In this document: piece by piece, positions 1 to 7,510 of the stretch | Numbering within the stretch: the stretch's first letter is position 1 | How the letters are laid out: the number at the start of each line of letters is the position of its first letter | Assembly (NCBI GenBank): GCA_019310535.1 | Contig: JAFDED010000008.1 | Span: forward strand, 20,693 to 84,692 | Source: Deltaproteobacteria bacterium | Lineage (GTDB): Bacteria > Desulfobacterota > JAFDED01 | Length of the DNA: 64,000 nt | Direction: 5' to 3' | Made by a program: the position numbers and the translations under genes | The notes under the pieces: generated by a model | What the model was told of the DNA's origin: nothing | Databases searched by the model: none | The model's input: the letters and a program-made list of their open reading frames with translations, nothing else

Positions 1-195
1 GCCGGGCAGTGGGACCTGGTGGCCGTCGTTCGTGCGAAAGACAACGAGCTTCTCGCCGATATCATCACCAATCATATGCTGCGGCTGCCCGGGATTCTCA
101 AGACCGAAACGCTGATTGCGTTTCGAGCCTTATCGCGGTATGACCTCGAGCGGCTGTTCAGCATCGGGTTTGAGCACCGGGAATCCATTGACTGA
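1..195 (+). CDS. Lrp/AsnC-family regulator, C-terminal end (partial)
   Basis: An open frame enters from the left edge and stops with TGA at 193-195. It encodes 64 residues, including AVVRAKDNELLADIITNHML and then RLPGILKTETLIAF. This is the end of the RAM/AsnC ligand-binding domain, which binds amino acids or other small effectors and drives oligomerisation of Lrp-type transcription factors. The DNA-binding helix-turn-helix would lie upstream, outside the window. The effector cannot be told from this fragment. sfsA starts 28 bases downstream. Confidence 0.85.
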   Translation, partial: AGQWDLVAVVRAKDNELLADIITNHMLRLPGILKTETLIAFRALSRYDLERLFSIGFEHRESID

Positions 196-223
196 ACCTC
201 CAATAAACCCGCAACCTGCAGCG

Positions 224-910
224 ATGAAGATAGCTCCCAGACTGATCCCCGGCAGGTTCATCAGGCGGGATAACCGGTTCCTTGCAGCGGTGGAAGTGGA
301 AGAAAGGCTGAGCTGGGCTCATGTGCGCAGTTCGGCCCGCATGGACGAGTTGCTGGTGCCGGGCAGGCATATTTTTCTGTCTCCTTCAGGTGCGCCCGGC
401 CGCAAAACTGATTATACCCTTGCGCTGGTTCAGTTCGGGGATATCCTGGTATCGGTGGACGCGACCCTTCCCAACCGTCTGATCCACGAGGCCCTGCTAC
501 ACGGGGGACTGGAGCCTTTTTCGGGCTATGGCTCCATCCGGCGAGAAGCGGTGCACGGGCGAAGCCGGTTCGACTTCCGCCTGCAGAACACGGAAGACTG
601 CCTCCTGGAGGTGAAGTCAGTGACGCTGGTACGGGAGGGCGTGGCTATGTTTCCCGACGCGCCCTCCCTGCGCGGGCGCAAGCACGTGAAAGAACTGGCC
701 GCCGCCCTGAAAGCGGGGTTCCGCTGTGCCGTCGTCTTCGTGATCCAGCGGTATGATGGAAAATATTTCGCCCCTAACGATGCCGCAGATCCCGGCTTCG
801 GCGCGGCGCTTCGCCAGGCCGCGGCCGCGGGGGTGGAGATTTACGCCCTGGCTTGCGCCATCGGGGATAACCACATACGGATGGATCGGTGGATGTCGGT
901 AAAGCTTTGA
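224..910 (+). CDS. sfsA: SfsA family DNA-binding/nuclease-like protein
   Basis: The protein has 228 residues, normal for SfsA. The frame is open further upstream, but the family N-terminus begins at MKIAPRLIPGRFIRRDNRF, so ATG 224 is chosen. Visible hallmarks are the N-terminal beta-rich stretch ending in ELLVPGRHIFLSPS, the acidic patch around the LEVKSVTL motif, and the FPDAPS...RGRKHVKEL segment typical of the family's restriction-enzyme-like fold. SfsA was named for stimulating sugar fermentation genes in E. coli, and its biochemical role there is not settled. It sits just after the Lrp-type gene and before the thiamine promoter, with which it shares no obvious function. Confidence 0.85.
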   Translation: MKIAPRLIPGRFIRRDNRFLAAVEVEERLSWAHVRSSARMDELLVPGRHIFLSPSGAPGRKTDYTLALVQFGDILVSVDATLPNRLIHEALLHGGLEPFSGYGSIRREAVHGRSRFDFRLQNTEDCLLEVKSVTLVREGVAMFPDAPSLRGRKHVKELAAALKAGFRCAVVFVIQRYDGKYFAPNDAADPGFGAALRQAAAAGVEIYALACAIGDNHIRMDRWMSVKL

Positions 911-930
911 TTCGAGCGGCAGAAATTTTC

Positions 931-960
931 TTGACAAGCATTCAGTCAGCATGATACATT
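931..960 (+). promoter_or_regulatory. Sigma70-type promoter for the thiamine operon
   Basis: A perfect -35 box TTGACA at 931-936 is followed, after 18 bases, by TACATT at 955-960, which matches the -10 consensus at four of six positions. It lies directly upstream of the TPP riboswitch, as expected for the leader transcript. The assignment is by sequence match only. Confidence 0.6.
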
Positions 961-982
961 ATTTTCAGTTCCTTGAAAAATC

Positions 983-1066
983 GGGCAGCTAGGGGAGGTT
1001 TACTGAGAGTCCTCGAGACGACCCTTAGAACCTGATCCGGGTAATACCGGCGTAGGGAAGCGGCCT
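983..1066 (+). promoter_or_regulatory. TPP riboswitch (THI element)
   Basis: The leader contains the conserved TPP aptamer core in order: a GGGG-containing P1/P2 strand near 991, CTGAGA at 1003-1008, ACCCTT at 1021-1026, GAACCTGATCCGGGTAATACC around 1028-1047, and GCGTAGGGAAG to 1060. The outer bases at 985-990 and 1058-1064 can pair as P1. This RNA binds thiamine pyrophosphate and shuts down downstream genes when TPP is plentiful. A strong intrinsic terminator follows at 1138-1170, so control is probably by transcription attenuation. The regulated genes begin with thiamine pyrophosphokinase and the NRAMP-like transporter. Confidence 0.95.
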
Positions 1067-1102
1067 TCTATCCATTTAGATTTTAATACCAGGTATGTTT
1101 AA

Positions 1103-1120
1103 GCCCTTGAGAGGGCATTT
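1103..1120 (+). other. Small leader hairpin between riboswitch and terminator
   Basis: GCCCT at 1103-1107 pairs with AGGGC at 1112-1116 across the loop TGAG, and is followed by TTT and AAT-rich sequence. It could be a weak accessory terminator or a spacer hairpin in the riboswitch expression platform. Confidence 0.4.
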
Positions 1121-1137
1121 TAATTCATCAAACCATG

Positions 1138-1170
1138 GCCGAATTCCAGCACCGGAATTCGGCTTTTTTA
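1138..1170 (+). terminator. Intrinsic terminator of the TPP riboswitch expression platform
   Basis: GCCGAATTCC (1138-1147) and GGAATTCGGC (1154-1163) form a perfect 10-bp stem with a six-base loop, followed by TTTTTT. It stands between the aptamer and the first gene, so it is the likely off-switch. The bases CGGCC at 1061-1065, next to the aptamer's closing stem, can pair with GGCCG at 1137-1141 in the terminator's 5' arm. That is a plausible antiterminator and is inference only. Confidence 0.85.
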
Positions 1171-1197
1171 TTGTTGCTGCTGCAATGAGTACTGGAT

Positions 1198-1842
1198 ATG
1201 GGACGCGTGGTTATCATTGCCAACGGGACCATCAGGAATGATGAGTTTCACAGGAACCTGATCCGGTCGGACGATTACCTCATCTGTGTTGACGGCGGCA
1301 TCCGACATGCCGCGCGGCTGGGGCTGCGTCCGCAGCTTCTTATTGGTGATCTGGACTCGCTGGATGATGATCTGCGGGCATGGCTGGTCGGCGGGCAGAC
1401 TCGATGCGAAACCCATCCCGCGGAGAAGGACTTTACCGATGCCCACCTGGCCGTTGATAAAGCCCTGCGGATGAGACCGGACGAGATTCTTCTGCTCGGA
1501 TGCCTCGGCGGTCGATTGGATCACACGCTGGCCAACCTGAGCCTGCTGCTGCAGTGCCATCGAGCGGGTGTCCCCGCACGACTGGTGGATGAGTTGAACG
1601 AGGTGACCCTCATTTCAGGAGAAACCATCAGGCTTCAAGGGCGACCCGGAGAGCGCATCTCTCTGCTGCCCCTGTCAGATCATGTGTCGGGCATCACAAT
1701 CCGCGGGACAAAATACCAACTGGATAACGGTGCCCTGGAGCGGGGAGAATCGCGCGGTGTGAGCAACGAATTCGTCGGGCCAGAGGCTACCATCAGCGTC
1801 AGCCGCGGTTATCTTCTGGTGATCAAAAGCCGGGGCGCGTGA
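1198..1842 (+). CDS. thiN: Thiamine pyrophosphokinase
   Basis: This 214-residue protein transfers pyrophosphate from ATP to thiamine to make TPP, completing thiamine salvage in the cytoplasm. Family motifs are visible: VDGG at 31-34, GDLDS at 50-54, KDFTD at 77-81 and GGRLDHT at 104-110, with the beta-sandwich TPK C-terminal domain following. The length matches bacterial TPK (about 210 residues). ATG 1198 is the first start in frame after the terminator. An ATG at 1185 is out of frame. It is the first gene under the TPP riboswitch and the transporter follows 27 bases later. The symbol follows the Bacillus usage and should not be confused with the ThiN domain of the fused enzyme downstream. 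Confidence 0.93.
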   Translation: MGRVVIIANGTIRNDEFHRNLIRSDDYLICVDGGIRHAARLGLRPQLLIGDLDSLDDDLRAWLVGGQTRCETHPAEKDFTDAHLAVDKALRMRPDEILLLGCLGGRLDHTLANLSLLLQCHRAGVPARLVDELNEVTLISGETIRLQGRPGERISLLPLSDHVSGITIRGTKYQLDNGALERGESRGVSNEFVGPEATISVSRGYLLVIKSRGA

Positions 1843-1869
1843 AAATCGGTCAACACGGAGAAACATGAA

Positions 1870-3120
1870 ATGGAAGCAGTAGTTCATGGTCGAAAGGTGA
1901 GCACCTTGGCGCAGTGGAAAGCGTACGCCTCCCAGACGGGACCGGCATGGGTAATCGGGGCGTTGGCTTGCGGTCCGGCGACCCTGGCCTCTGTGTCCAA
2001 GGCAGGGGCCGGCTTCGGATACGCCCTTGTGTGGGTCGTTGTCCTCAGCGCGCTCTTCGGCACCACGGCGCAGTACCTGGCCGCCAAAGTGGGCATCATC
2101 GGCCGTCAGGGGCTTATCTCCATGGTCCAAAAGGAGGTCGGCTCCATCTGGGCGTGGCTCCTGGTGGCGGACGGTGTGGCGGTGACCTGGATCGCCGCCG
2201 TCATCATTATGAAGGCCTTGGCAGGGGTGACATCCATCCTGATAGGTGTGGACGCCCGGATAATGGGCATTTTCTATGCCGTGCTCATACCCTCCCTCCT
2301 CATCATCGGAGGATACAAGCGGATCGAACTGGCCTGTAAAGCCCTCGTGGGCTTTGTGGTTCTCTGTTTCATCGCCAACCTGGCAATTGTGCGTCCGGAT
2401 GTTGTGGAACTCCTTAAAGGGCTCATCCCCACTCTGCCGGGAGGATATCGTTCGGCGCTTTTCGCCGCAGGGATAATGGGTGGAGCGGTTCACATCACCA
2501 TCATCTGCCTCCACACATACACCGTTAACGCCCGGGGCTGGAATCCCGGTGATTTGCGGTTAGCCCGCTTCGACACGATCCTGTCCATGTTCGTGGCCTT
2601 CGGCATATACAGCATGGCCATCTTCCTCTCCACCGCCGCCGGACTTCACCCTCACGGAGTGGCGGCCAACACGCCCATTGAGGTGGCCATGAGCTTGAAC
2701 CGCCTCCTGGGGAGCCATGCTATGTGGGTTTTTCTGCTGGGCCTCTGGGGAGCCGCCTTCTCGACTCTGGGGCCGGTTATTCTCAGCATTGGCTATATGG
2801 TTGCCGACAAGGCGGGCTGGGGACTTGAAATAAAGGATCGACGTGTCGCCTCTGTGCTGGCGTTGGCGTCCCTGGGGGCTGTTATGGGGCCATTCCTCAA
2901 GGGAGCCTTCATGCACCTGCTGGTGGTGGCCATGGCCCTGGGGTTGACGGGGAGCCTGCTGGCCCTTACGATTGTTCTCTACATGTTGAACAGCCGAAAG
3001 ATTAGCGGGGAGTTGCGGAACGGCATTTGGGAGAATATACTGGGCTTTCTCACCCTTTCCGTGTCCACGGTCCTGGTGGTACAATGGGTCGTCCGGAACA
3101 TCATCGCACGCTTTGTATGA
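1870..3120 (+). CDS. NRAMP-fold transporter with non-canonical substrate site, candidate thiamine-related transporter
   Basis: The 416-residue, highly hydrophobic protein has about 11 membrane segments and clear similarity to the NRAMP/SLC11 family, for example the stretch AGAGFGYALVWVVVLS and the downstream QYLAAKVGI. NRAMPs normally carry DPGN in TM1 and MPH in TM6, which bind Mn2+/Fe2+ and relay protons. Here the aligned positions read GPAT (35-38) and HIT (208-210), so the metal-binding Asp, Asn and Met are all replaced. It lies 27 bases after thiamine pyrophosphokinase under a TPP riboswitch. The inference is that it imports thiamine, a precursor or a cofactor-related ion rather than Mn2+. 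An NRAMP-related Mg2+ transporter is the main alternative. Confidence 0.75.
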   Translation: MEAVVHGRKVSTLAQWKAYASQTGPAWVIGALACGPATLASVSKAGAGFGYALVWVVVLSALFGTTAQYLAAKVGIIGRQGLISMVQKEVGSIWAWLLVADGVAVTWIAAVIIMKALAGVTSILIGVDARIMGIFYAVLIPSLLIIGGYKRIELACKALVGFVVLCFIANLAIVRPDVVELLKGLIPTLPGGYRSALFAAGIMGGAVHITIICLHTYTVNARGWNPGDLRLARFDTILSMFVAFGIYSMAIFLSTAAGLHPHGVAANTPIEVAMSLNRLLGSHAMWVFLLGLWGAAFSTLGPVILSIGYMVADKAGWGLEIKDRRVASVLALASLGAVMGPFLKGAFMHLLVVAMALGLTGSLLALTIVLYMLNSRKISGELRNGIWENILGFLTLSVSTVLVVQWVVRNIIARFV

Positions 3121-3214
3121 CTTTTATGACGTGCTGATCTCAACAACAGGCAACCTTTTTCACTTCGCAAGGGTGCCACCTGCGGACCCTGAGGATCGCC
3201 AGTGATGCCGACAT

Positions 3215-3480
3215 GTATTATATGTGCAAGCACGGGCAAGCCTGTGGTTTTTCCCGGTGCAACCCGCGCCAGGGAACAATTAAACGAGCTATGTAGCGTC
3301 TCTTGCTGCTGCGCAGCCCAGACAATAAATTGTCTGGGCCATCCTTCATGGAACCTGAATGCCTTTAAGGTTTGGCCTGTATTGATCACAGCTTTTGGTC
3401 CAATGGTTAAGCAATAAGAATTTAATAAAAATTATACAATTAAAGTTTTATTTGCTGACCTAATAAGATAATCCTATTAA
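3215..3480 (+). repeat. Dispersed repeat R1, copy A
   Basis: Most of the gap 3121-3532 is a repeat also found at 30195-30462 in the same orientation. Long stretches are near identical, for example CTTGCTGCTGCGCA, GGAACCTGAATGCC, TAAGGTTTGGCC and CAATAAGAATTTAATAAAAA. It holds several hairpins: CACGGGC/GCCTGTG near 3231, GCCCAGACAAT (3316-3326) with ATTGTCTGGGC (3329-3339), and an AT-rich stem from GCAATAAGA to TTTTATTTGC at the 3' end. It contains no plausible gene. It ends about 50 bases before the DUF2284 start. Confidence 0.85.
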
Positions 3481-3532
3481 GAAATGAAAAAATGCTCCGA
3501 GATTCCACGGTCAAATCAGCAGGAGATACTTG

Positions 3533-4141
3533 ATGGAAGAGGATACCATTTACCGGAAACTAGAGGAACTGCACGATTACGCTCTTGAGATAGGGGCAAC
3601 ACGGGCCGAGATCGTCGAGGCCCGCGACCTGGTTGTCAGGGAGAGCGCCCGCGCCCGTTGCTATATACCCACTTGCAAGTGGTACGGCTCCAGCATCCAT
3701 TGCCCGCCCCACAACCCGCTCACTCCCGAGATTACACGCCGCATTGTTTCCGAGTACAGGTACGGGCTGCTGTTCCAACTGGAGACAGACGTGGAGAACT
3801 TCGTGGGCGATGAATGGGTCAGGCGGCATATCCCTACGGAACTGCGCCACAAGGAGATGGTCTCGCAGATCTCCAGCCGGGCATTTCACTTGGGTTTTCC
3901 TCTGGCCATGGGGTTTGCGGCGGGCGAGTGCTCGCTCTGCCTGCCCGCAAGGCCGTGCGCCGTGCTGGAAGGGAAACCGTGCGTCAACCCTCTCCGGGCG
4001 CATCCGGCTATGGAAGCCTGCGGGTTTGACGTGTTCGAGATCGCCCGGAAGGTCGGATGGAAACTTGTTCCCATCGGCCAGGCGTCCCGGGTGGAACACG
4101 TGCCATGCGCAAGCCTCATCGGGCTTGTTTTGGTGGCATAA
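3533..4141 (+). CDS. DUF2284 cysteine-rich predicted metal-binding protein
   Basis: The 202-residue protein matches the DUF2284 pattern: cysteines at 43, 48 and 57 in CYIPTCKWYGSSIHCPPH, and a second group at 133, 136, 142, 150 and 163 in GECSLCLPARPC and after. These probably bind a metal or an Fe-S cluster, and no reaction is established for the family. ATG 3533 is chosen over TTG 3530 because AGGAGA at 3521 lies seven bases upstream. The P-loop gene follows after two bases and ThiDN after that, suggesting a unit linked to thiamine metabolism. That link is inference. Confidence 0.8.
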   Translation: MEEDTIYRKLEELHDYALEIGATRAEIVEARDLVVRESARARCYIPTCKWYGSSIHCPPHNPLTPEITRRIVSEYRYGLLFQLETDVENFVGDEWVRRHIPTELRHKEMVSQISSRAFHLGFPLAMGFAAGECSLCLPARPCAVLEGKPCVNPLRAHPAMEACGFDVFEIARKVGWKLVPIGQASRVEHVPCASLIGLVLVA

Positions 4142-4143
4142 GG

Positions 4144-4677
4144 ATGAAACTTCCTGCCGCTGAGGCACTTGTGGGCCGGAGGATTCTGATCGTCGGCGAC
4201 GTGAATACGGGCAAAACGCACGCTACGCTGGAGCTGGCAAGGGCTCTATTCAGCACTGGCTGGCGTGACATGGTTGTTCTGGACTTTGCGCCGGAAACAA
4301 CCCGAGGTATAGGCGGCAAAATGAGCCTTGACGGCTTCGAGAATGTCCAGTACCTCACGGCCCAAATCATCCCTCCCCGCCTCACGGGAAAGACCCGGGA
4401 AGAAGTGGAAGAGTATGCGCGCATCAACGCGCAACGGATCGAGGTCATTCTTGAGGCCGGGCTGGACAGGCCCCGCGAGGTTGCAGTGATCAACGATGTC
4501 TCCCTGTACCTGCAAGGCGCGGAGGTGGAGACGCTCCTTGGCTGGCTCGACTATGCCCGGACAGTGGTAATCAACGGTTATTACGGCAAAAGTTTCGATG
4601 AGACTGAGTTTTCCATGCGAGAGCGCGCCAGGATGGAAGCATTGATGAAATGTTGCGACGAAATAATCCGTTTATAA
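4144..4677 (+). CDS. P-loop NTPase of unknown function
   Basis: The 177-residue protein has a Walker A motif GDVNTGKT at 18-25 after a hydrophobic strand (ILIV), and a candidate Walker B strand VAVIND near residues 114-119. No further domain is recognised. ATG 4144 lies two bases after the DUF2284 stop, so the two are almost certainly co-translated. A longer reading from 4057 overlaps the previous gene and is rejected. ThiDN starts 64 bases downstream. A role as an ATP- or GTP-driven partner of the DUF2284 metalloprotein is conceivable but not shown. Confidence 0.75.
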   Translation: MKLPAAEALVGRRILIVGDVNTGKTHATLELARALFSTGWRDMVVLDFAPETTRGIGGKMSLDGFENVQYLTAQIIPPRLTGKTREEVEEYARINAQRIEVILEAGLDRPREVAVINDVSLYLQGAEVETLLGWLDYARTVVINGYYGKSFDETEFSMRERARMEALMKCCDEIIRL

Positions 4678-4741
4678 GACCCAAAATGGTGGTATTTGTG
4701 ATCACATGTCCCATCAACCGGTGCAATGAGGAGTTTTTGTT

Positions 4742-6067
4742 ATGAAAAGAATATTGACCATTGCCGGCTCTGACTCCGGAGGCGGCGCAGGAATCCAGGA
4801 GGATCTCAAGGTTATTACGGTCCTGGGAGGGTACGGCATGAGCGTGATAACGGCCCTGACTGCTCAAAACACAGTGGGGGTCCATGGAATTCACGAGGTG
4901 CCCGTGCCCTTCGTCGAGGCCCAGATCGATGCAGTGATCTCCGACATTGGGGTGGACGCCGTCAAGACGGGCATGCTGGCCAGCCCGGAGATTGTGGAGT
5001 TGGTGGCCCGTAAGCTCAGGCACTACTCCATCGGATGCGTGGTGGTAGACCCTGTCATGGTGGCCAAAAGCGGGGACCTCCTGCTTGCCGAGGAGGCCAG
5101 AGAGACGCTGAAGCAGAAGCTGGTGCCCTGTGCGCACGTCATAACACCCAACCTGGCGGAAGCTTCGGTACTTACCGGCATGGAGGTCAGCACGCTGGAT
5201 CAGATGTATGATGCCGCCTCGGCCATCCACCATATGGGCGCCTCCCACGTGCTCATAAAGGGCGGCCATCTTGAAAAGGAGGCGATGGATCTCCTCTATG
5301 ACGGAATGACCTACCGCGAGTTTCGAGGCCCGAGGATATCAACCTCCAACACCCACGGCACGGGTTGCACGTATTCGGCGGCTATCGCCACCCTGCTGGC
5401 CGGCGGCATGACTGTGTCCGAAGCGGTGGCCGAGGCCAAGTTGTTCATGACCCGTGCTATCCGGCACGCCCTGCCCCTGGGAGCCGGACATGGGCCCACG
5501 AACCCTTACGCGTGGCTGGCCGTGCGGGCGGAGCGATACGATGTGCTGCAGGAACTCAAGCAAGCGTATGAAACCCTGCGCGGCGCCCGAGTGGGGCATC
5601 TGATCCCCGAGGTGCAGACCAACCTGGGATACGCCCTGTCGGCCCCTGAGGGCCCGGAAGACGTGGCCGCATGGCCGGGCCGCATTGTCCGTTACGGGGA
5701 CACGGTCTCGGCTGTGGGATATCCCTCATTCGGCGCTTCCCGCCACGTGGCCAGAATCATCCTGACCGCCATGAGATTCCACCCTCTGACGCGCGCTGCC
5801 GCCAACATCCGATTCAGCGATGAAATAATCGAAGCCTGCCGGCGTGCGGGACTGGCAGTGAGTTCCTTTGATCGTACCCGGGAGCCCTCCGACGTTAAGG
5901 CCCGAGAAGGCTCCACGCTGTCGTGGGGCGTGGAGCAGTGCCTGAGCGAAGGGGAGACCATTCCGGACATTATCTTCGACCGGGGGGACGTGGGCAAGGA
6001 ACCCATGGTGCGCGTCTTGGGCCGCGATCCTGTGGACGTGGTGCACAAAATCCTGCGCATTGCGTAG
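4742..6067 (+). CDS. thiDN: Bifunctional HMP/HMP-P kinase and ThiN-type thiamine-phosphate synthase (ThiDN)
   Basis: The 441 residues fuse two enzymes. Residues 1-260 are ThiD, a ribokinase-fold kinase that phosphorylates HMP and HMP-P, shown by GSDSGGGAGIQ at 9-19, VKTGML at 75-80 and HGTGCT near 206. Residues about 268-441 match the archaeal-type ThiN domain, which couples HMP-PP with thiazole phosphate to give thiamine phosphate in place of ThiE. This fusion is common in archaea and occurs in some bacteria. The start has a GAGGAG ribosome site ten bases upstream. CytX, which imports HMP, follows 49 bases later, so imported HMP can feed straight into this enzyme. Confidence 0.92.
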   Translation: MKRILTIAGSDSGGGAGIQEDLKVITVLGGYGMSVITALTAQNTVGVHGIHEVPVPFVEAQIDAVISDIGVDAVKTGMLASPEIVELVARKLRHYSIGCVVVDPVMVAKSGDLLLAEEARETLKQKLVPCAHVITPNLAEASVLTGMEVSTLDQMYDAASAIHHMGASHVLIKGGHLEKEAMDLLYDGMTYREFRGPRISTSNTHGTGCTYSAAIATLLAGGMTVSEAVAEAKLFMTRAIRHALPLGAGHGPTNPYAWLAVRAERYDVLQELKQAYETLRGARVGHLIPEVQTNLGYALSAPEGPEDVAAWPGRIVRYGDTVSAVGYPSFGASRHVARIILTAMRFHPLTRAAANIRFSDEIIEACRRAGLAVSSFDRTREPSDVKAREGSTLSWGVEQCLSEGETIPDIIFDRGDVGKEPMVRVLGRDPVDVVHKILRIA

Positions 6068-6116
6068 CACCTGACCAGGCGGTGGAAACTATCGGCACGG
6101 TGGGAAAGGGGGGAAA

Positions 6117-7382
6117 ATGGACCGGATACAACCAATCCTGGCAGAAGAGCGGAACCTGAGCGGCCCGGATTATTTTCTGCTTTGGGCAGGAGCCGCTGTA
6201 TCGCTTGCGGAAATATGGGCTGGGGGACTGCTGACCCCTCTGGGACTGGCCGCGGGGATTCTGGTGATCGCGCTTGGCCACGTGGTGGGCAGCTTTCCCA
6301 TGGCCTGGGGGGGCATCATCGGCAGCAGGACGGGACTTCCCACCATGGTTATCGTGAGGCCGTCCTTCGGGGAGAGGGGCTCCTATTTCGCCGCCTCCCT
6401 CAATGTGATTCAACTGATAGGGTGGACGGCGGTCATGCTATGGATAGGCGGCCACACTGCGGCGGCCGTCGGCGGAGGCGACCCGGGATTCTGGATTCTG
6501 GCGCTGGGCGCGGTGACCACGGCCTGGGCCGTGATCGGCCACCGGTACTGGAAGTGGCTCCACCGGGTGGCCGTGACCGCCCTGCTCATCCTGTGCGTTG
6601 TCATGACCGTTGTCATTTTCCGGGAATACGGGTGGTCCCCGCTGGCGCAGGTCCGGGGAGAGCCGGGGTTATCCTTCATGCTGGGGCTGGACCTTGTCAT
6701 AGCAATGCCCATCTCCTGGTTGCCGCTGGTCTGCGACTACTCCCGCTATTCCCGGAGCACCGGCGCATGCTTCTGGGGGACATGGATAGGGTATCTCATC
6801 GTCAGTTCGTGGATGTACGTCATCGGGCTTGCGGCTGCGCTGGCGACCCGATCCAGCACCCCGGATGCCGTGGTGATCCAGATGATGGCCTCCATAGGGA
6901 TGATCCTACCCGCGGTGATAATCGTGCTGTTCAGCACCATCACCACCACCTTTCTGGACATCTTCTCCACCGCCATCTCGGCCATGAACATTCGTCCATC
7001 CCTGGGGGAACGCGGCGGCTCTCTGGCAGCCGGCGCGCTTGGCCTGGGGGTGGCACTGGTCTTCCCGGCGACGCAGTACGAGCATTTCCTGCTGTTTATC
7101 GGGTCGATGTTCTGCCCTCTTTTCGGCGTTGTTCTTGCCGATTTCTTTATCCTGCAAGGCCGGGCGTATCAACCCGAGCAGCTCTTTACACGCGGGATGT
7201 ATTGGTACTGGAGAGGGGTGAATCCTGCGGCGTTCGCCTCATGGGCCGTCGGGTTCGCCGTGTACCAGACGGCCTCCCGGCTCACATGGCCTATGGGCGC
7301 CTCTCTGCCTTCTTTTCTCCTGGCCGGTGCTCTATACCTGATCCTCATGCGCTACGGGCCCACTGTAAAGAAGGTGGTTTAA
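6117..7382 (+). CDS. cytX: CytX-type NCS1 transporter, predicted HMP importer
   Basis: The 421-residue protein has about 12 membrane helices and the NCS1 (nucleobase:cation symporter) signature. It begins with LSGPDYFLLWAGAAVSLAEI and has the later SWLPLVCDYSRYSR motif. CytX proteins are repeatedly found in thiamine operons and are predicted to import hydroxymethylpyrimidine. The gene is the last of the thiamine cluster. ATG 6117 follows a GGGGGGAAA ribosome site. No terminator was recognised in the following 120 bases. Confidence 0.88.
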   Translation: MDRIQPILAEERNLSGPDYFLLWAGAAVSLAEIWAGGLLTPLGLAAGILVIALGHVVGSFPMAWGGIIGSRTGLPTMVIVRPSFGERGSYFAASLNVIQLIGWTAVMLWIGGHTAAAVGGGDPGFWILALGAVTTAWAVIGHRYWKWLHRVAVTALLILCVVMTVVIFREYGWSPLAQVRGEPGLSFMLGLDLVIAMPISWLPLVCDYSRYSRSTGACFWGTWIGYLIVSSWMYVIGLAAALATRSSTPDAVVIQMMASIGMILPAVIIVLFSTITTTFLDIFSTAISAMNIRPSLGERGGSLAAGALGLGVALVFPATQYEHFLLFIGSMFCPLFGVVLADFFILQGRAYQPEQLFTRGMYWYWRGVNPAAFASWAVGFAVYQTASRLTWPMGASLPSFLLAGALYLILMRYGPTVKKVV

Positions 7383-7510
7383 TGAATTGCAATATCAGCT
7401 GTTAGCATTTGAAAATTCGAGTTGCTCACCACTGGCCTTAACTTGCTAATTTTATATTGCTGTGGGTGTAACCAATCAAATAGATTGTTGCCGCGTGAGG
7501 CATAACGGGT

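Noticed and set aside
1675..2514. 279-residue minus-strand open frame opposite the NRAMP-like gene
   Set aside because: It is antisense to a clear membrane protein. Its composition is rich in His, Asp and Gly without any domain, typical of a shadow frame.
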